In this document: piece by piece, positions 42,446 through 51,965 of the stretch
How the letters are laid out: the number at the start of each line of letters is the position of its first letter
Numbering within the stretch: position 1 is the first letter of the stretch
Assembly: GCF_023147585.1 (NCBI RefSeq)
Contig: NZ_JAHXOZ010000004.1
Span: 1-64,000 of the forward strand
DNA: 64,000 nt
Direction: 5' to 3'
Origin: Micrococcus sp. EYE_212
Lineage (GTDB): Bacteria > Actinomycetota > Actinomycetes > Actinomycetales > Micrococcaceae
Translations under genes and position numbers: made by a program
The notes under the pieces: generated by a model
Database searches by the model: none
What the model saw: the letters and a program-made list of their open reading frames with translations, nothing else
Told to the model about the DNA's origin: nothing

Positions 42446-43540
42446 TCATGCGGTGCGCATCACACGGACGGGGTCCCGGAACGCGGCGAACGCGGCCGGG
42501 AGCAGGCTGGCCGCCACCGCGGTGAGCGCGGCGAGCACGGCCACCCCCGCCACGAAGTCCAGCCCCAGCGCCCCGCCCTGCCCCACGACGACGGCGTAGC
42601 CCGTCCCCGCGCCCACCACCGCCCCGAGCACCGCCGGCGCGGCGGTGCGGACCGCCACGAGCAGCACGAGGTCCGCGCGGCCGATGCCCAGGGTGCGGCG
42701 GCGCCCGAGGTCGCGGCGACGGATGAGCACGTCGGCGAGCACCACGATCGCCACGAAGAAGGCGCCCGCCCCGAGGATCAGCAGCAGCAGGGACCGGCCC
42801 AGTCCGGCCAGCTCCCCGGTGATCGTCGCGTTCCCGGCGGCCAGCGCCTGCGCGGTCTGCACCTGCGACGAGCGAGGGTCGGGGTCGATCACGGCCAGGG
42901 CGGAGTCCTGCATGGCGCGGGTGCCGGCGGTGTCCGGGGCCAGGACGCGGACCTGCTGGACCACGAGGGAGGCCGGGACGGCGGGCACGGCGAGCGCGTA
43001 CCCGTCGAGGTCCTCGAACGGCGTGCGCGCCTCGAACGCGCCCACCACGGCCCACTGGCGTCCGTCCCCGGCCTCGAGCGCCCCGGAGGGCTGGGCCAGG
43101 CCCAGTTCGGCCAGCTTCGCCTCGGGCACCACCACCTCCCCGGGGCCCGGGAGGCGGCCGCGCGTAAGCTCGACGCCGCGATCCAGGGTGCCCACCACGT
43201 GGGTCACCGCCACGGGCGCCCCGCCCGCACCGACCGCGGCGTTCACCGCGTCCACGGGGATGTCGCGGGCCAGGGCGGCCTCGGCGGCGTCGAGACCGGC
43301 GAGGGTGGTGACGGTGGCACCGGTGAGGAAGCCGGTGCCGCCCGAGTCCGTCACGGTGAGCACGCGCGCCGCGGGCCCGGAGAGCTCCGCGGCGACGGCG
43401 GCCTCCGTGGCGGCCTGACGGCCCACCGTGGCCACGGCGGCGAAGCACATGGCGGCCACCACCAGCAGCACGAGGGCGGAGGGCACGGGCGAGGTGCGCG
43501 CGGCGGTGAGGGCCTCGCGCAGCAGGGTTCGCAGATTCAT
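42446..43540 (-). CDS. FtsX/MacB-type ABC transporter permease
   Basis: A 364-residue membrane protein with one N-terminal helix (SALVLLVVAAMCFAAVATVG), a ~200-residue extracytoplasmic domain and three C-terminal helices (LLLLILGAGAFFVAIVVLA, AAPAVLGAVVGAGTGYAVVV, LAALTAVAASLLPAAFAAF): the FtsX-like layout. RRRDLGRRRTLGIGRADLV is the coupling region for the ATPase. With the ATPase (43557) and adaptor (44201) it forms a MacAB/Vex-like complex that acts on envelope or secreted substrates rather than importing. It is the last gene of the peptide operon, 16 bases after the ATPase stop. Confidence 0.85.
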   Translation of the reverse strand: MNLRTLLREALTAARTSPVPSALVLLVVAAMCFAAVATVGRQAATEAAVAAELSGPAARVLTVTDSGGTGFLTGATVTTLAGLDAAEAALARDIPVDAVNAAVGAGGAPVAVTHVVGTLDRGVELTRGRLPGPGEVVVPEAKLAELGLAQPSGALEAGDGRQWAVVGAFEARTPFEDLDGYALAVPAVPASLVVQQVRVLAPDTAGTRAMQDSALAVIDPDPRSSQVQTAQALAAGNATITGELAGLGRSLLLLILGAGAFFVAIVVLADVLIRRRDLGRRRTLGIGRADLVLLVAVRTAAPAVLGAVVGAGTGYAVVVGQGGALGLDFVAGVAVLAALTAVAASLLPAAFAAFRDPVRVMRTA

Positions 43541-43556
43541 GGGCGGGCCTCGAGGG

Positions 43557-44200
<644 letters not shown>

Positions 44201-44204
<4 letters not shown>

Positions 44205-45256
44205 GGCGCGCCGTCCAGCACGCGCACGGTCTCCCCGGCGTCCACGCCGTCCACCACGGCCAGGCCGTCGGCGGAGCCGCGGACCGTGACGGTGCGCGCC
44301 TCCTCGACGCCGTCCCGCACCACGGTGACCACGACGCCGCCGCCGGGCTGGGTGCGCAGCGCGGACACGGGGACCACGGGCCCGGTGACGGGCGGAACCA
44401 CGTTGACCTTCGAGAGCAGGGAGGTGGAGGCCTCGGCGGGCAGGGAGTCGCAGTCCGCGCCGCACACCGCGCCGCCGTCGGGGGCGGTCAGGGGGATGCG
44501 GATCAGCCCTTGGTCGTCCGCGGTGGACTCGCCGGCCACGGCCTCCCACTCGTGCTCGCCGTGGGGCACGGTCACCGCGGTGCCGGCCGGGATCATGGCG
44601 GCCTGGTCCTGGTTGACCTCGATGGCGAACGTGGGCTCGTCGCCGGGGCGGGCGACGATGGTCTCGCCTCCCGCGAGCGCGCCGCCGACGGCCGTTGCCT
44701 TCGCGTCCACGCTGAGTGCGGCGGGGAGTGATTCCAGCACCACGAGCTGGCCCAGCTCCACGGTGCCCGCGGCCGGGTAGTCGCGCTCGGTGAGCCAGCC
44801 GTTCCAGGCGACAGCGGTGGCCTCGTCCCAGGTGCCGGTGACCTCCACCTTCGCCCCCGTGGCGGCGAGCATTCGCTGGAACGCGGCGACATCGCTGCCG
44901 GTGGCGCCCTCGTCGAGCGCCCGCCACTGGGGCAGCTCGCCCTGCACGGCGATCACGGGCTGCTGCGCGACGGCGTACAGCACGTCCCCGGCGGCCACCT
45001 CACCGGACTCCCCGGCCCGGGTGACGACGCCGGACAGCGCGTTCACGGCGGCCGGCGCCTGCTCGCGGGCCACGGACACGCCGAGGGTGATGACGCGGCC
45101 GAGCTCCTGCTCGGCGACGGTGACGACGGCGTCCTCGGACGGACGCTGATCGGCCTGGGCCGGAGGGGTGAGCGTGGCCCGGCCGGCCCAGAAGGCGAGG
45201 GCGGCGACGAGCACGAGCGTGAGGACGAGAGCGGCCCAGCGGGTGACCTTGCTCAT
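44201..45256 (-). CDS. Membrane-anchored adaptor with peptidoglycan-binding-like segment
   Basis: A 351-residue protein with an N-terminal membrane anchor (RWAALVLTLVLVAALAFWAG, residues ~6-25) and an outside body. Around 115-155 the stretch LDEGATGSDVAAFQRMLAAT then DEATAVAWNGWLTERDYPA looks like a peptidoglycan-binding domain inserted in an HlyD/MacA-like adaptor; the C-terminal part has VVPVSALRTQPGGGVVVTVV and a closing VDAGETVRVLDG, usual in such adaptors. ATG 45256 overlaps the upstream lipoprotein stop by 4 nt. It likely links the ABC permease to the wall or to the exported peptide. Confidence 0.75.
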
Positions 45257-45981
45257 TCGGAGTATCCGAAGAGCATCGAGTCCGGGGGCTGAACCGGACA
45301 GGCTTCCGAGACCTCGGCGGAGCGCGCGTCCGTGAGGCCCATGATGGAGTCTTGCACGGGCCACCAGCTGATCCGCTCCGGCGTGTTGAAGGCCGCCAGC
45401 CATGTTTCCTTCGAGGGCCGCTGGGATGTGTCCACGGTGATGCCATGGTCCTCAAGACACGGGATGGCGTACTGGTCCCAATAGTCGTAGAGCAGGCGCA
45501 ACTGAGCGTCAGAGAACTCCTGGTCCAGGCTCGGATCGATGGGGAACAGGGCATCGCAGGTCCATGAGACCAGTTTCACGGCCGCCTCCTGCGAGGGCGG
45601 CGGAGTGTCATACGTCACCCCCACCATAACCTCGTTGTACGTGGCGGGAACCCCTCGCTCGGTCATGCACTGCGCGGACCATCTCGCCTGCTCTTGCCTG
45701 GAGGTGGCCCACCCGCGACGGGTGACGGCCGGGGGGTTGCTGATGCCCAAGAAGGCGGCGTTTCGTGCGAGCTGTGACTCATACCAGCGCTCCCGCTCGT
45801 CAGCCTCGGTCATCCGCCGCTCGATCTTCTCGGTGGGCGTCCAGGTCTCGGGATCCCACACCTTCTCTGTAGGGGAACCGGTCGCCGCGGCGCTCGTGGA
45901 CGGAGCAGTGGTCGCACATCCAGACAGAGTCAGAACAGCGGTCACCGCCGCGGCGGTGACCGCTGCGAACTTCGTCTTCAT
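45253..45981 (-). CDS. Lipoprotein with four conserved-looking cysteines, unknown function
   Basis: A 242-residue lipoprotein: signal with lipobox LTLSGC (Cys22), Thr/Ser-rich linker, then a Trp-rich charged domain (VWDPETWTPTEKIERRMTEA). Four cysteines (105, 142, 175, 228) in SAQCMTE, SWTCDAL, IPCLED and EACPVQ would form two disulfides outside the cell. A paralogue, cut off by IS3, lies at 47777. It starts 13 bases after the peptide gene stop and overlaps the adaptor gene by 4 nt. If the small peptide is a toxin this lipoprotein is the natural immunity candidate; that is inference only. Confidence 0.7.
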   Translation of the reverse strand: MKTKFAAVTAAAVTAVLTLSGCATTAPSTSAAATGSPTEKVWDPETWTPTEKIERRMTEADERERWYESQLARNAAFLGISNPPAVTRRGWATSRQEQARWSAQCMTERGVPATYNEVMVGVTYDTPPPSQEAAVKLVSWTCDALFPIDPSLDQEFSDAQLRLLYDYWDQYAIPCLEDHGITVDTSQRPSKETWLAAFNTPERISWWPVQDSIMGLTDARSAEVSEACPVQPPDSMLFGYSE

Positions 45982-45994
45982 CTTGGGCTCAACC

Positions 45995-46321
45995 TCAGTA
46001 GGGGTAATAGCAGTAGCCGTAGGTGCCCGACAGCAGAAGCGAGGTCGATGACCCCGTCCAGGTCTGCGTCATGCGGAGTCCGGAATCCCATCCATATTTG
46101 TATAGCCCAGGCTTCTTGGTGGTCTTTCCGCCGACGTTGTAATACATCGTGTCCGTATACCGCTGCTGCTCCACCTGCAGGCCGACATACCCGCCTCCGG
46201 CACTGCAGTCCTTCCTGCCAGTCTCTGACAACGCTTGCGCTGGCGCCGCTCCAGAGACCGCCAGCAATCCAGCGACAGCCACGCCAGCGCCTACCCTGCT
46301 GGCCCACTGCTTCACACCCAT
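45995..46321 (-). CDS. Small secreted two-cysteine peptide, bacteriocin-like candidate
   Basis: A 108-residue precursor with a standard signal peptide (GAGVAVAGLLAVSG, cleavage after AQA at residue 30) leaving a ~78-residue mature product. This is rich in Gly, Tyr, Thr and Ser and has only two cysteines, Cys39 and Cys104, suited to one disulfide; it ends SGTYGYCYYPY. It reminds me of lactococcin-972-type peptides in size, export and ABC neighbourhood, but the typical motifs of that family are not evident. A strong promoter and GGAGGAGG ribosome site suggest high expression. First gene of a five-gene operon. Confidence 0.65.
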   Translation of the reverse strand: MGVKQWASRVGAGVAVAGLLAVSGAAPAQALSETGRKDCSAGGGYVGLQVEQQRYTDTMYYNVGGKTTKKPGLYKYGWDSGLRMTQTWTGSSTSLLLSGTYGYCYYPY

Positions 46322-46349
46322 GATGTTCCTCCTCCGACCTAAAGCCCCT

Positions 46350-46393
46350 TGTGAGGTGTGTCACACGCTATGGCGTGGCCCGCTCAGCGTCAA
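46350..46393 (-). promoter_or_regulatory. Strong promoter with CRP-type palindrome for the peptide operon
   Basis: On the minus strand TTGACG (46393-46388), 17 bases, TAGCGT (46370-46365). Starting at the last -10 base is TGTGACACACCTCACA (46365-46350), a perfect TGTGA-N6-TCACA CRP/GlxR palindrome. A protein bound there would cover the start point and repress. The GGAGGAGG ribosome site and ATG 46321 follow. Confidence 0.75.
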
Positions 46394-46506
46394 GAGTTTT
46401 CTCAGATGCTTCACACACCCACGTTTGACCTTGCACCGGAATGCGCCCCGGCACGGCCGTTCCGCCGCGCGCTCGTAACTGAAGTGCCCTGGGTTTCGTT
46501 CCGAGG

Positions 46507-47437
46507 TCAAGACGCAACGGGCGCTGAGTCCTGGTCTTGAGTGTAGGCCGCCTCGACCTCCGCGGGGGTGAGGTAGTCCAGGGCCTCGTGGAGGCGGGTG
46601 GTGTTCCACCAGTGCACCCACCCCATGGTGGCCAGCTCGACCGCCTCGACGGACTCCCAGATCCGTTTGGAGTGGATGAGTTCGGCCTTGTAGAGCCCGT
46701 TCACGCTCTCGGCCAGGGCGTTGTCGTAAGAGTCGCCCACGGTGCCCACTGAGGCGCTCACCCCGGCGGTGATGAGCGCATCCGAGCAGGCCAAGCTGAC
46801 TACCGCGATCCGAGTGGTGCACCAGGCCCTGGCGGCCACGGCTGGCGCCAGTGCTCAGCAGCGCGCGCTCCAAGGCCAGCAGCGGCAGCCCCACGGTGTG
46901 AAGGCTGCCCGAGACAGCCCATCCCACGATGCGCCGGGAGTAGACGTCGGTGATGAACGCGACGTAGCAGAACCCGCCCAGGATCCTGACGTAGGTGATG
47001 TCAGCGACCCACAGCTGGTTCGGCCGCTCGGCGGTGAAGCAACGTTCCACGAGATCAGGGCGGGCGTCTGTCTCTCCTGCAGGGCGGGTCGTGATCGGCT
47101 TGCGGCCACGGCGGATTCCCTGCAGGCCGGCGGTACGCATGAGACGGGCGACCTGGTCCCGGCCGATCTCCCACCCGGCGCGGGCCATCGCATGGTGCAT
47201 CTTGCGGACGCCGTAGACGCTGTAGTTCTCCATGTGAATCCGGCGGAGTTCCTCGAGCAGCAGGACGTCTCGCAGGGCCCGCGCGGAGGCCGGTCGTGTC
47301 TTCGCGGCGCGGTAGCTCACGTCGAGGTGATGAACCCACATTCCGTCGCACGAAGGGTGCGGCAGATGGCCTCGACCCCGAACTGATCGCGGTGTTCGTC
47401 GATGAACGCGATCATCTCGTCGTGGGGCGGTCGAGCT
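46507..47437 (-). pseudogene. IS3 transposase orfB with at least two frame lesions
   Basis: The DDE transposase is recognisable in three frame segments: MIAFIDEHRDQFGVEAICR, then YRAAKTRPASARALRDVL through NQLWVADITYVRILGGFCYV and HHSDRGSQ, then SLACSDALITAG to GDSYDNALAE and the stop at 46507. One frame change lies near 47330 and a second near 46785, where 8 bases (CAGTACGT in the other copy) are missing between two GTCAG repeats. The enzyme cannot be made in full. Entry from orfA would be by -1 slippage at the T6 run (47446-47451). Confidence 0.85.
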
Positions 47438-47726
47438 CCGCTGCGAAAAAAGCCGAGGCGGCCTTGAGGATCTCGTTCGCGCGCCGCGCCTCGGCCAGCT
47501 CGCGTTTGAGCCTGCGGATCTCCTCCGCAGGGGTCTCTGAGACGGGTGCCTGAGCTATTTCGTGGCCGTGGCGTTGGCACCACATCCGCAAGGTCTCTTC
47601 GCTGACATCGAGCTGCGGGGCTACCGCCCGGATGGAATGCGAACGGGGCCCTCCTTGCGTGGCTTGGCGTTCCAGGACCATCCTGACCGCGCGCTCACGC
47701 AGCTCGGGGCTGAACTTCTTGGGCAT
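47412..47726 (-). CDS. IS3 transposase orfA
   Basis: A 104-residue helix-turn-helix protein: MPKKFSPELRERAVRMVLE, RAVAPQLDVSEETLRMWCQR as the HTH, then a leucine-zipper-like helix EEIRRLKRELAEARRANEIL. Intact. It overlaps orfB, with a T6 slippery run near its end for programmed -1 frameshifting, the usual IS3 arrangement. ATG 47726 lies ~50 bases inside the right end. Confidence 0.9.
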   Translation of the reverse strand: MPKKFSPELRERAVRMVLERQATQGGPRSHSIRAVAPQLDVSEETLRMWCQRHGHEIAQAPVSETPAEEIRRLKRELAEARRANEILKAASAFFAAELDRPTTR

Positions 47727-47776
47727 GTTCCGATTCTCCTTCGTTGGGATCGGAACGAAACCCAGGGCGCTTCACT

Positions 47777-48066
47777 CTCCGCTGCACGCGAGGAGGATCC
47801 GTGATGCGGAGCGTCTGGGCCCGCCGTTCGAGAGCGGAGCGGTAGGCCGCTTCCTTCTCGGCCTCCGCCGTCAGGACCGGTTGAATCGCGACTGGCGGCG
47901 TCCACCGAGATGGACTCCATTCCTCCGGCGCTGTCGCGCCTGCGCAGTCAGCGACGTCCTGTCCTGCGGATCCGCCTTCATCCCCGCACGCGGCGAGATC
48001 GACAGTGAGCGCAAGCCCGACTGCCAGACCCCGGCCACGTCTCCCTGTGATGTCAGGCCCGCTCAT
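47777..48066 (-). pseudogene. Second lipoprotein gene, truncated by the IS3 element
   Basis: The frame starts MSGPDITGRRGRGLAVGLAL with lipobox DLAAC, and its body EEWSPSRWTPP ... LTAEAEKEAAYRSALERRAQ then RITDPPRVQRRV aligns with the intact lipoprotein at 45253 (WDPETWTPT ... MTEADERERWYESQLARNAA then ISNPPAVTRRG). At 47776 it runs into IS3. Rejoining across the IS gives only short open stretches, so the rest has decayed too. A well-placed GAGGAGG-ATG upstream is out of frame with this start, hinting at a further lesion. Confidence 0.7.
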
Positions 48067-48116
48067 GACCAGAAGCCCTCGGTCCCATGACGATCCTCCT
48101 CAGGATTCCAACCCGA

Positions 48117-48132
48117 TATGAGCTACGTCACA
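48117..48132 (-). promoter_or_regulatory. CRP-like palindrome before the truncated lipoprotein gene
   Basis: On the minus strand TGTGACGTAGCTCATA, one base off TGTGA-N6-TCACA, with TAGCGT a few bases upstream. It parallels the arrangement before the peptide operon, suggesting both units were controlled alike. The remaining bases to 48213 show nothing recognisable. Confidence 0.5.
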
Positions 48133-48213
48133 TAGTAGACGCTACCCCCCACAGCAAGGGATTCTCCTGGCCTCGTCAGGCCGTCCCGAGTCCCTTCACG
48201 CTCGCTGCAGTCA

Positions 48214-50202
48214 TCACCGGGCGTCTTCTCCCGAGGCCGCACCGCCGCCGTCGTCCTCCCCGCCCTTGAACTGGCTCATGTAGAGCCGGTGGTAGGCGCC
48301 CCTGGCCGCGAGGAGCTCGGCGTGGTTGCCCTGCTCCACGATGTCGCCGTGCTCCATCACGAGGATCACGTCGGCGTCGCGGATGGTGCTGAGGCGGTGG
48401 GCGATCACGAAGCTCGTCCGGTCCGAGCGCAGCGCCGCCATTGCGCCCTGGACCAGCACCTCGGTGCGGGTGTCCACGGAGGAGGTCGCCTCGTCCAGGA
48501 TCAGCAGCGAGGGCTGCGCCAGGAACGCGCGGGCGATGGTGATGAGCTGGCGCTCGCCCGCGGACACGTTGGAGGCGTCCTGCTCGATGACGGTGTCGTA
48601 GCCCTCGGGCAAGGTGTGCACGAAGCGGTCCACGAACGTGGCCCGCGCCGCGGCGACGACCTCCTCGTCCGTGGCGTCCTGCCGGCCGTAGCGGATGTTC
48701 TCCCGGATGGTCCCGCCGAAGAGCACGGCGTCCTGGAGCACCATTCCCGTGTGGGAGCGCAGCTCCTCCCGGCTCACGGTGCGGGTGTCGACACCGTCCA
48801 CCAGGATGCGGCCGCCGTCGACCTCGTAGAAGCGCATGAGCAGGTTGACCAGGGTGGTCTTGCCGGCGCCGGTCGGGCCGACGATGGCGACCGTCTGGCC
48901 CGGCTCCGCCACCAGGTTGAGGTCCGTGATGAGGGGCTTGGCCTCCGAGTAGGAGAACCGCACGTGCTCGAACTCCACCCGCCCGCGCACCGGCTGCGGC
49001 AGGTGCGCGGGGGCCGCGTCGCGGTCCTCCTCGTCCTCGTCCAGCAGCTCGAAGATGCGCTCCGCCGAGGCGACGCCGGAGATGAGCATGTTGGACATGC
49101 CCGCCACCTGCCCCAGCGGCTGGTTGAACTCGCGCGAGTACTGGATGAACGCGGTCACGGCGCCCAGGGTCATCTGGCCGCTGGCCACGCGCAGGCCGCC
49201 GGCCACCGCGATGCCCACGTAGCCCAGCCAGTTCACCCACTCCATGATCGGCATGATCATCCCCGAGTAGAACTGCGCCTTGAACGCGGCCTCGTACAGC
49301 TCCTCGTTGCGCTCGTCGAAGCGCGCGGCCATGTCCCGCTGACGGCCGAACACGGTCACCAGCTCATGTCCCGTGAACGACTCCTCGATGTGCCCGTTGA
49401 GCCGGCCCGTCTCCCGCCACTGCGCGGAGAACAGCGCCTGGGACTTCTTGCCGATCACGCCCACCACCACGCCGGCCACCGGCAGCGCGATCAGGGCGAT
49501 GAGCGCGAGCTGCCAGGACAGCCAGAACATCATGCCGACGACGCCGATCACGGTCAGCGCCGAGTACACGAGCGAGGCGAACGCCTCCTGGAGGGCCTGC
49601 TGGACGTTGTCCACGTCGTTGGTGGTGCGGGAGAGCAGATCTCCGCGCTGCCCACGGTCGAAGTAGCTCAGCGGCAGCCGGTTGATCTTGGCCTCGATGT
49701 CCTCGCGCAGGCGGAACACGAGGCGCATCACGAGGTCGTTGAGGACACGCCCCTGCAGCCACATGAAGGTCTGCGCCACCAGGTACATGGCCAGCACGAT
49801 CAGGATCAGCCGGCCCAGCTCGGTGAAGTCGATCCCCTCGCCCGGCGTGAACGCCATGCCGGAGAGCATCTCCGCGGCCTGGTCCTCGCCCTGGGCGCGC
49901 AGCCCGTCGATGACCTGCTCGCGGCTCAGCCCGCCGGGCATCTGCGCGGAGACCACGCCGCCGAAGATCACGTCCATCGCCCGGCCGAGCACGCGCGGCG
50001 CCCACACGTTGAACACCACGGCCACCAGCACCATGACGGCGACGACGGCCAGCCCCAGCTTCTCCGTGCGGAACAGGCTCATGAGCCGCTTCGCGGACGG
50101 CAAGAACGCCTTGGCCTTGCGGGCCGGCCCGCCGCCCCAGTCGTCGGTGGCGCCCTGCTCCTGGATCTCGAGGATCTCCTCGTCGGTCAGGTGCTCGCTC
50201 AT
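48214..50202 (-). CDS. Heterodimeric ABC exporter, subunit with canonical ATPase site
   Basis: A 662-residue fused membrane-ATPase half transporter. The acidic N-terminal ~45 residues precede six helices. The nucleotide domain has Walker A VGPTGAGKTTLVN, Walker B SLLILDEATSSVD with catalytic Glu and H-loop IAHRLSTI, all intact, but its signature reads NVSAGERQL instead of LSGGQ. Paired with the 50199 subunit this gives one competent and one degenerate site. ATG 50202 overlaps the partner's stop by 4 nt. Probably a multidrug or lipid exporter; substrate unknown. Confidence 0.92.
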   Translation of the reverse strand: MSEHLTDEEILEIQEQGATDDWGGGPARKAKAFLPSAKRLMSLFRTEKLGLAVVAVMVLVAVVFNVWAPRVLGRAMDVIFGGVVSAQMPGGLSREQVIDGLRAQGEDQAAEMLSGMAFTPGEGIDFTELGRLILIVLAMYLVAQTFMWLQGRVLNDLVMRLVFRLREDIEAKINRLPLSYFDRGQRGDLLSRTTNDVDNVQQALQEAFASLVYSALTVIGVVGMMFWLSWQLALIALIALPVAGVVVGVIGKKSQALFSAQWRETGRLNGHIEESFTGHELVTVFGRQRDMAARFDERNEELYEAAFKAQFYSGMIMPIMEWVNWLGYVGIAVAGGLRVASGQMTLGAVTAFIQYSREFNQPLGQVAGMSNMLISGVASAERIFELLDEDEEDRDAAPAHLPQPVRGRVEFEHVRFSYSEAKPLITDLNLVAEPGQTVAIVGPTGAGKTTLVNLLMRFYEVDGGRILVDGVDTRTVSREELRSHTGMVLQDAVLFGGTIRENIRYGRQDATDEEVVAAARATFVDRFVHTLPEGYDTVIEQDASNVSAGERQLITIARAFLAQPSLLILDEATSSVDTRTEVLVQGAMAALRSDRTSFVIAHRLSTIRDADVILVMEHGDIVEQGNHAELLAARGAYHRLYMSQFKGGEDDGGGAASGEDAR

Positions 50203-51965
50203 GCCACGTCCTCCGCGGTCAGCTGGGAGTCCACGATCTCCCGGTAGGTCTGGTTGTCCGCCAGCAGCTCGGCGTGGGTGCCGCGTCCGACGACGCGCCC
50301 CTCGTCCAGCACGATGATCTGGTCCGCGTCGGTGATGGTGGCCACGCGCTGGGCGACCACGATGCGGGTGGTGTCCGCGGCGGCGTCGTCCAGGGCGGCG
50401 CGCAGGCGCGCGTCCGTGGTGACGTCGAGCGCGGAGAAGGAGTCGTCGAAGACGAGGACGCGCGGCTCGGCCACGAGGGCACGCGCGATGGACAGGCGCT
50501 GGCGCTGGCCGCCGGAGACGTCCGTGCCGCCCTGGGAGATGCGCGAATCCAGGCCGGACACCTCGCCCTCCTCGGGGGCGGGCGCCGGGGTGGTGCGGGC
50601 CCGCACGAAGTCCGCGGCCTGCGCGGTCTCCAGCGCGGCCCAGATCTCCTCGTCCGTGGCGTCCGGGGCGCCGAAGCGCATGTTCTCCGCGACCGTGCCC
50701 GAGAACAGGTACGGCCGCTGCGGGACGAGCGCGACGGCGTCGGTCAGCTCGGCGCGAGCGAGGTCGGTGACGGGGACGCCGTCGACCAGGACCTGCCCGG
50801 ACGTCGCGTCGTAGAGGCGCGGGACGAGGCTGATGAGCGTGGACTTGCCGGAGCCCGTGGGGCCGATGATCGCCGTCGTGGTGCCGGGGGCGACGGCGAA
50901 GCTCACGCCGTCGAGCACGGGGGCCTCGGCGCCGGGGTAGGCGAAGGTGACGTCGCGGAACTCGACCGCGCCGGCGCGGCGCGCCGGGGTCACGGGGTTC
51001 GCGGGCTCGACGACGGTCGGGACCGTGTCCAGGACCTCGCCGATGCGGCGGGCGGAGATCACGGCGCGCGGGAGCATCATCATCATGAAGGTGCCCATCA
51101 TGACCGCCATGAGGATCTGCAGCAGGTACTGCATGAAGGCGGTGAGGGAGCCGATCTGCACGAGACCCTGGTCCACGCGGTGGCCGCCGAACCACAGCAC
51201 GGCGGCGGTGGCCAGGTGCAGGATCATCGTGATCACGGGGCCGAGCAGCACGAACAGCCGGCCGATGCGCACGGAGGTGTCCGTGAGGACGGCGTTGGCG
51301 TCGCTGAACCGCTGCGCCTCGTGGCGCTCGCGCACGAAGGCACGGACCACGCGGATGCCCATGACCTGCTCGCGCATGACGCCGTTGACGTCGTCGATGT
51401 TGTCCTGCATGCGCTGGAAGAGTGGCATGAGGCGGCTGACGATCCACGCCACGATGACGAGCAGCACGGGCACGGAGACCCACACGAGCCAGGAGAGCCC
51501 GGCGTCCTCGCGGATGGCCATGACGATGCCGCCGATGGCCATGATCGGCACCGCGACCATGAAGTTCAGGGCCATGAGCGTGAGCATCTGGACCTGGTTG
51601 ACGTCGTTGGTGCCGCGCGTGATCAGCGTGGCGGCGCCGAAGCGGCCCAGCTCCTCCGCGGAGAAGCCGTCCACGCGGGTGTAGATCGCGCGGCGCAGGT
51701 CCCGGCCCACGCCCATCGCGGCCTTCGCCCCGAACCAGACGGCGGAGATGGCCGCGACGACCTGCACGAGCGCGACGCCGAGCATGACGAGCCCGATGCC
51801 CCAGATGCGGCCGGTGTCGCCCTTCGCGATGCCCTCGTCGATGATGCGGGCGTTGAGGCTGGGCAGGTAGAGCATGGCCAGCGTGCTGACGAGCTGCAGC
51901 ACGAGCACGGCGAGGATCGCCCCGAGGTACGGGCGGCCGTGGCGGCGCAGGAGGGTCCAGAGCAT
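50199..51965 (-). CDS. Heterodimeric ABC exporter, subunit with degenerate ATPase site
   Basis: A 588-residue half transporter: six helices (LGAILAVLVLQLVSTLAMLY first), Walker A GPTGSGKSTLI, intact signature DVSGGQRQRLSIARAL. The catalytic Glu after Walker B is Asp (VLVFDDSFSALD) and the H-loop His is Gln (VVAQRVATI), so its own Walker motifs cannot hydrolyse ATP efficiently. Its good signature completes the site on the 48214 subunit, the TM287/288-type arrangement. ATG 51965 is preceded by TAGGACC. First gene of the pair. Confidence 0.92.
   Translation of the reverse strand: MLWTLLRRHGRPYLGAILAVLVLQLVSTLAMLYLPSLNARIIDEGIAKGDTGRIWGIGLVMLGVALVQVVAAISAVWFGAKAAMGVGRDLRRAIYTRVDGFSAEELGRFGAATLITRGTNDVNQVQMLTLMALNFMVAVPIMAIGGIVMAIREDAGLSWLVWVSVPVLLVIVAWIVSRLMPLFQRMQDNIDDVNGVMREQVMGIRVVRAFVRERHEAQRFSDANAVLTDTSVRIGRLFVLLGPVITMILHLATAAVLWFGGHRVDQGLVQIGSLTAFMQYLLQILMAVMMGTFMMMMLPRAVISARRIGEVLDTVPTVVEPANPVTPARRAGAVEFRDVTFAYPGAEAPVLDGVSFAVAPGTTTAIIGPTGSGKSTLISLVPRLYDATSGQVLVDGVPVTDLARAELTDAVALVPQRPYLFSGTVAENMRFGAPDATDEEIWAALETAQAADFVRARTTPAPAPEEGEVSGLDSRISQGGTDVSGGQRQRLSIARALVAEPRVLVFDDSFSALDVTTDARLRAALDDAAADTTRIVVAQRVATITDADQIIVLDEGRVVGRGTHAELLADNQTYREIVDSQLTAEDVA

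Larger units (their letters stand above)
46481..47773 (-). mobile_element. IS3-family insertion sequence, full length but with damaged transposase
   Basis: 1293 bp, bounded by inverted ends GAAGTGCCCTGGGTTTCGTT (left) and its near-complement ending GGGCGCTTC (right). A 3-bp direct duplication, ACT, flanks it (46478-46480 and 47774-47776), so it arrived by transposition and has not been rearranged since. It holds orfA (47412-47726) and a defective orfB. It interrupted the second lipoprotein gene. Confidence 0.88.

Noticed and set aside
45995-46321. Firm assignment of the secreted peptide to the lactococcin 972 family
   Set aside because: Size, signal peptide and ABC neighbours fit, but I do not see that family's characteristic motifs, so only 'bacteriocin-like candidate' is justified.
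47446-47451. A6/T6 run in the IS3 element as a sequencing error splitting the transposase
   Set aside because: It lies in the orfA/orfB overlap in the -1 register expected for programmed frameshifting of IS3 elements, so it is normal there.
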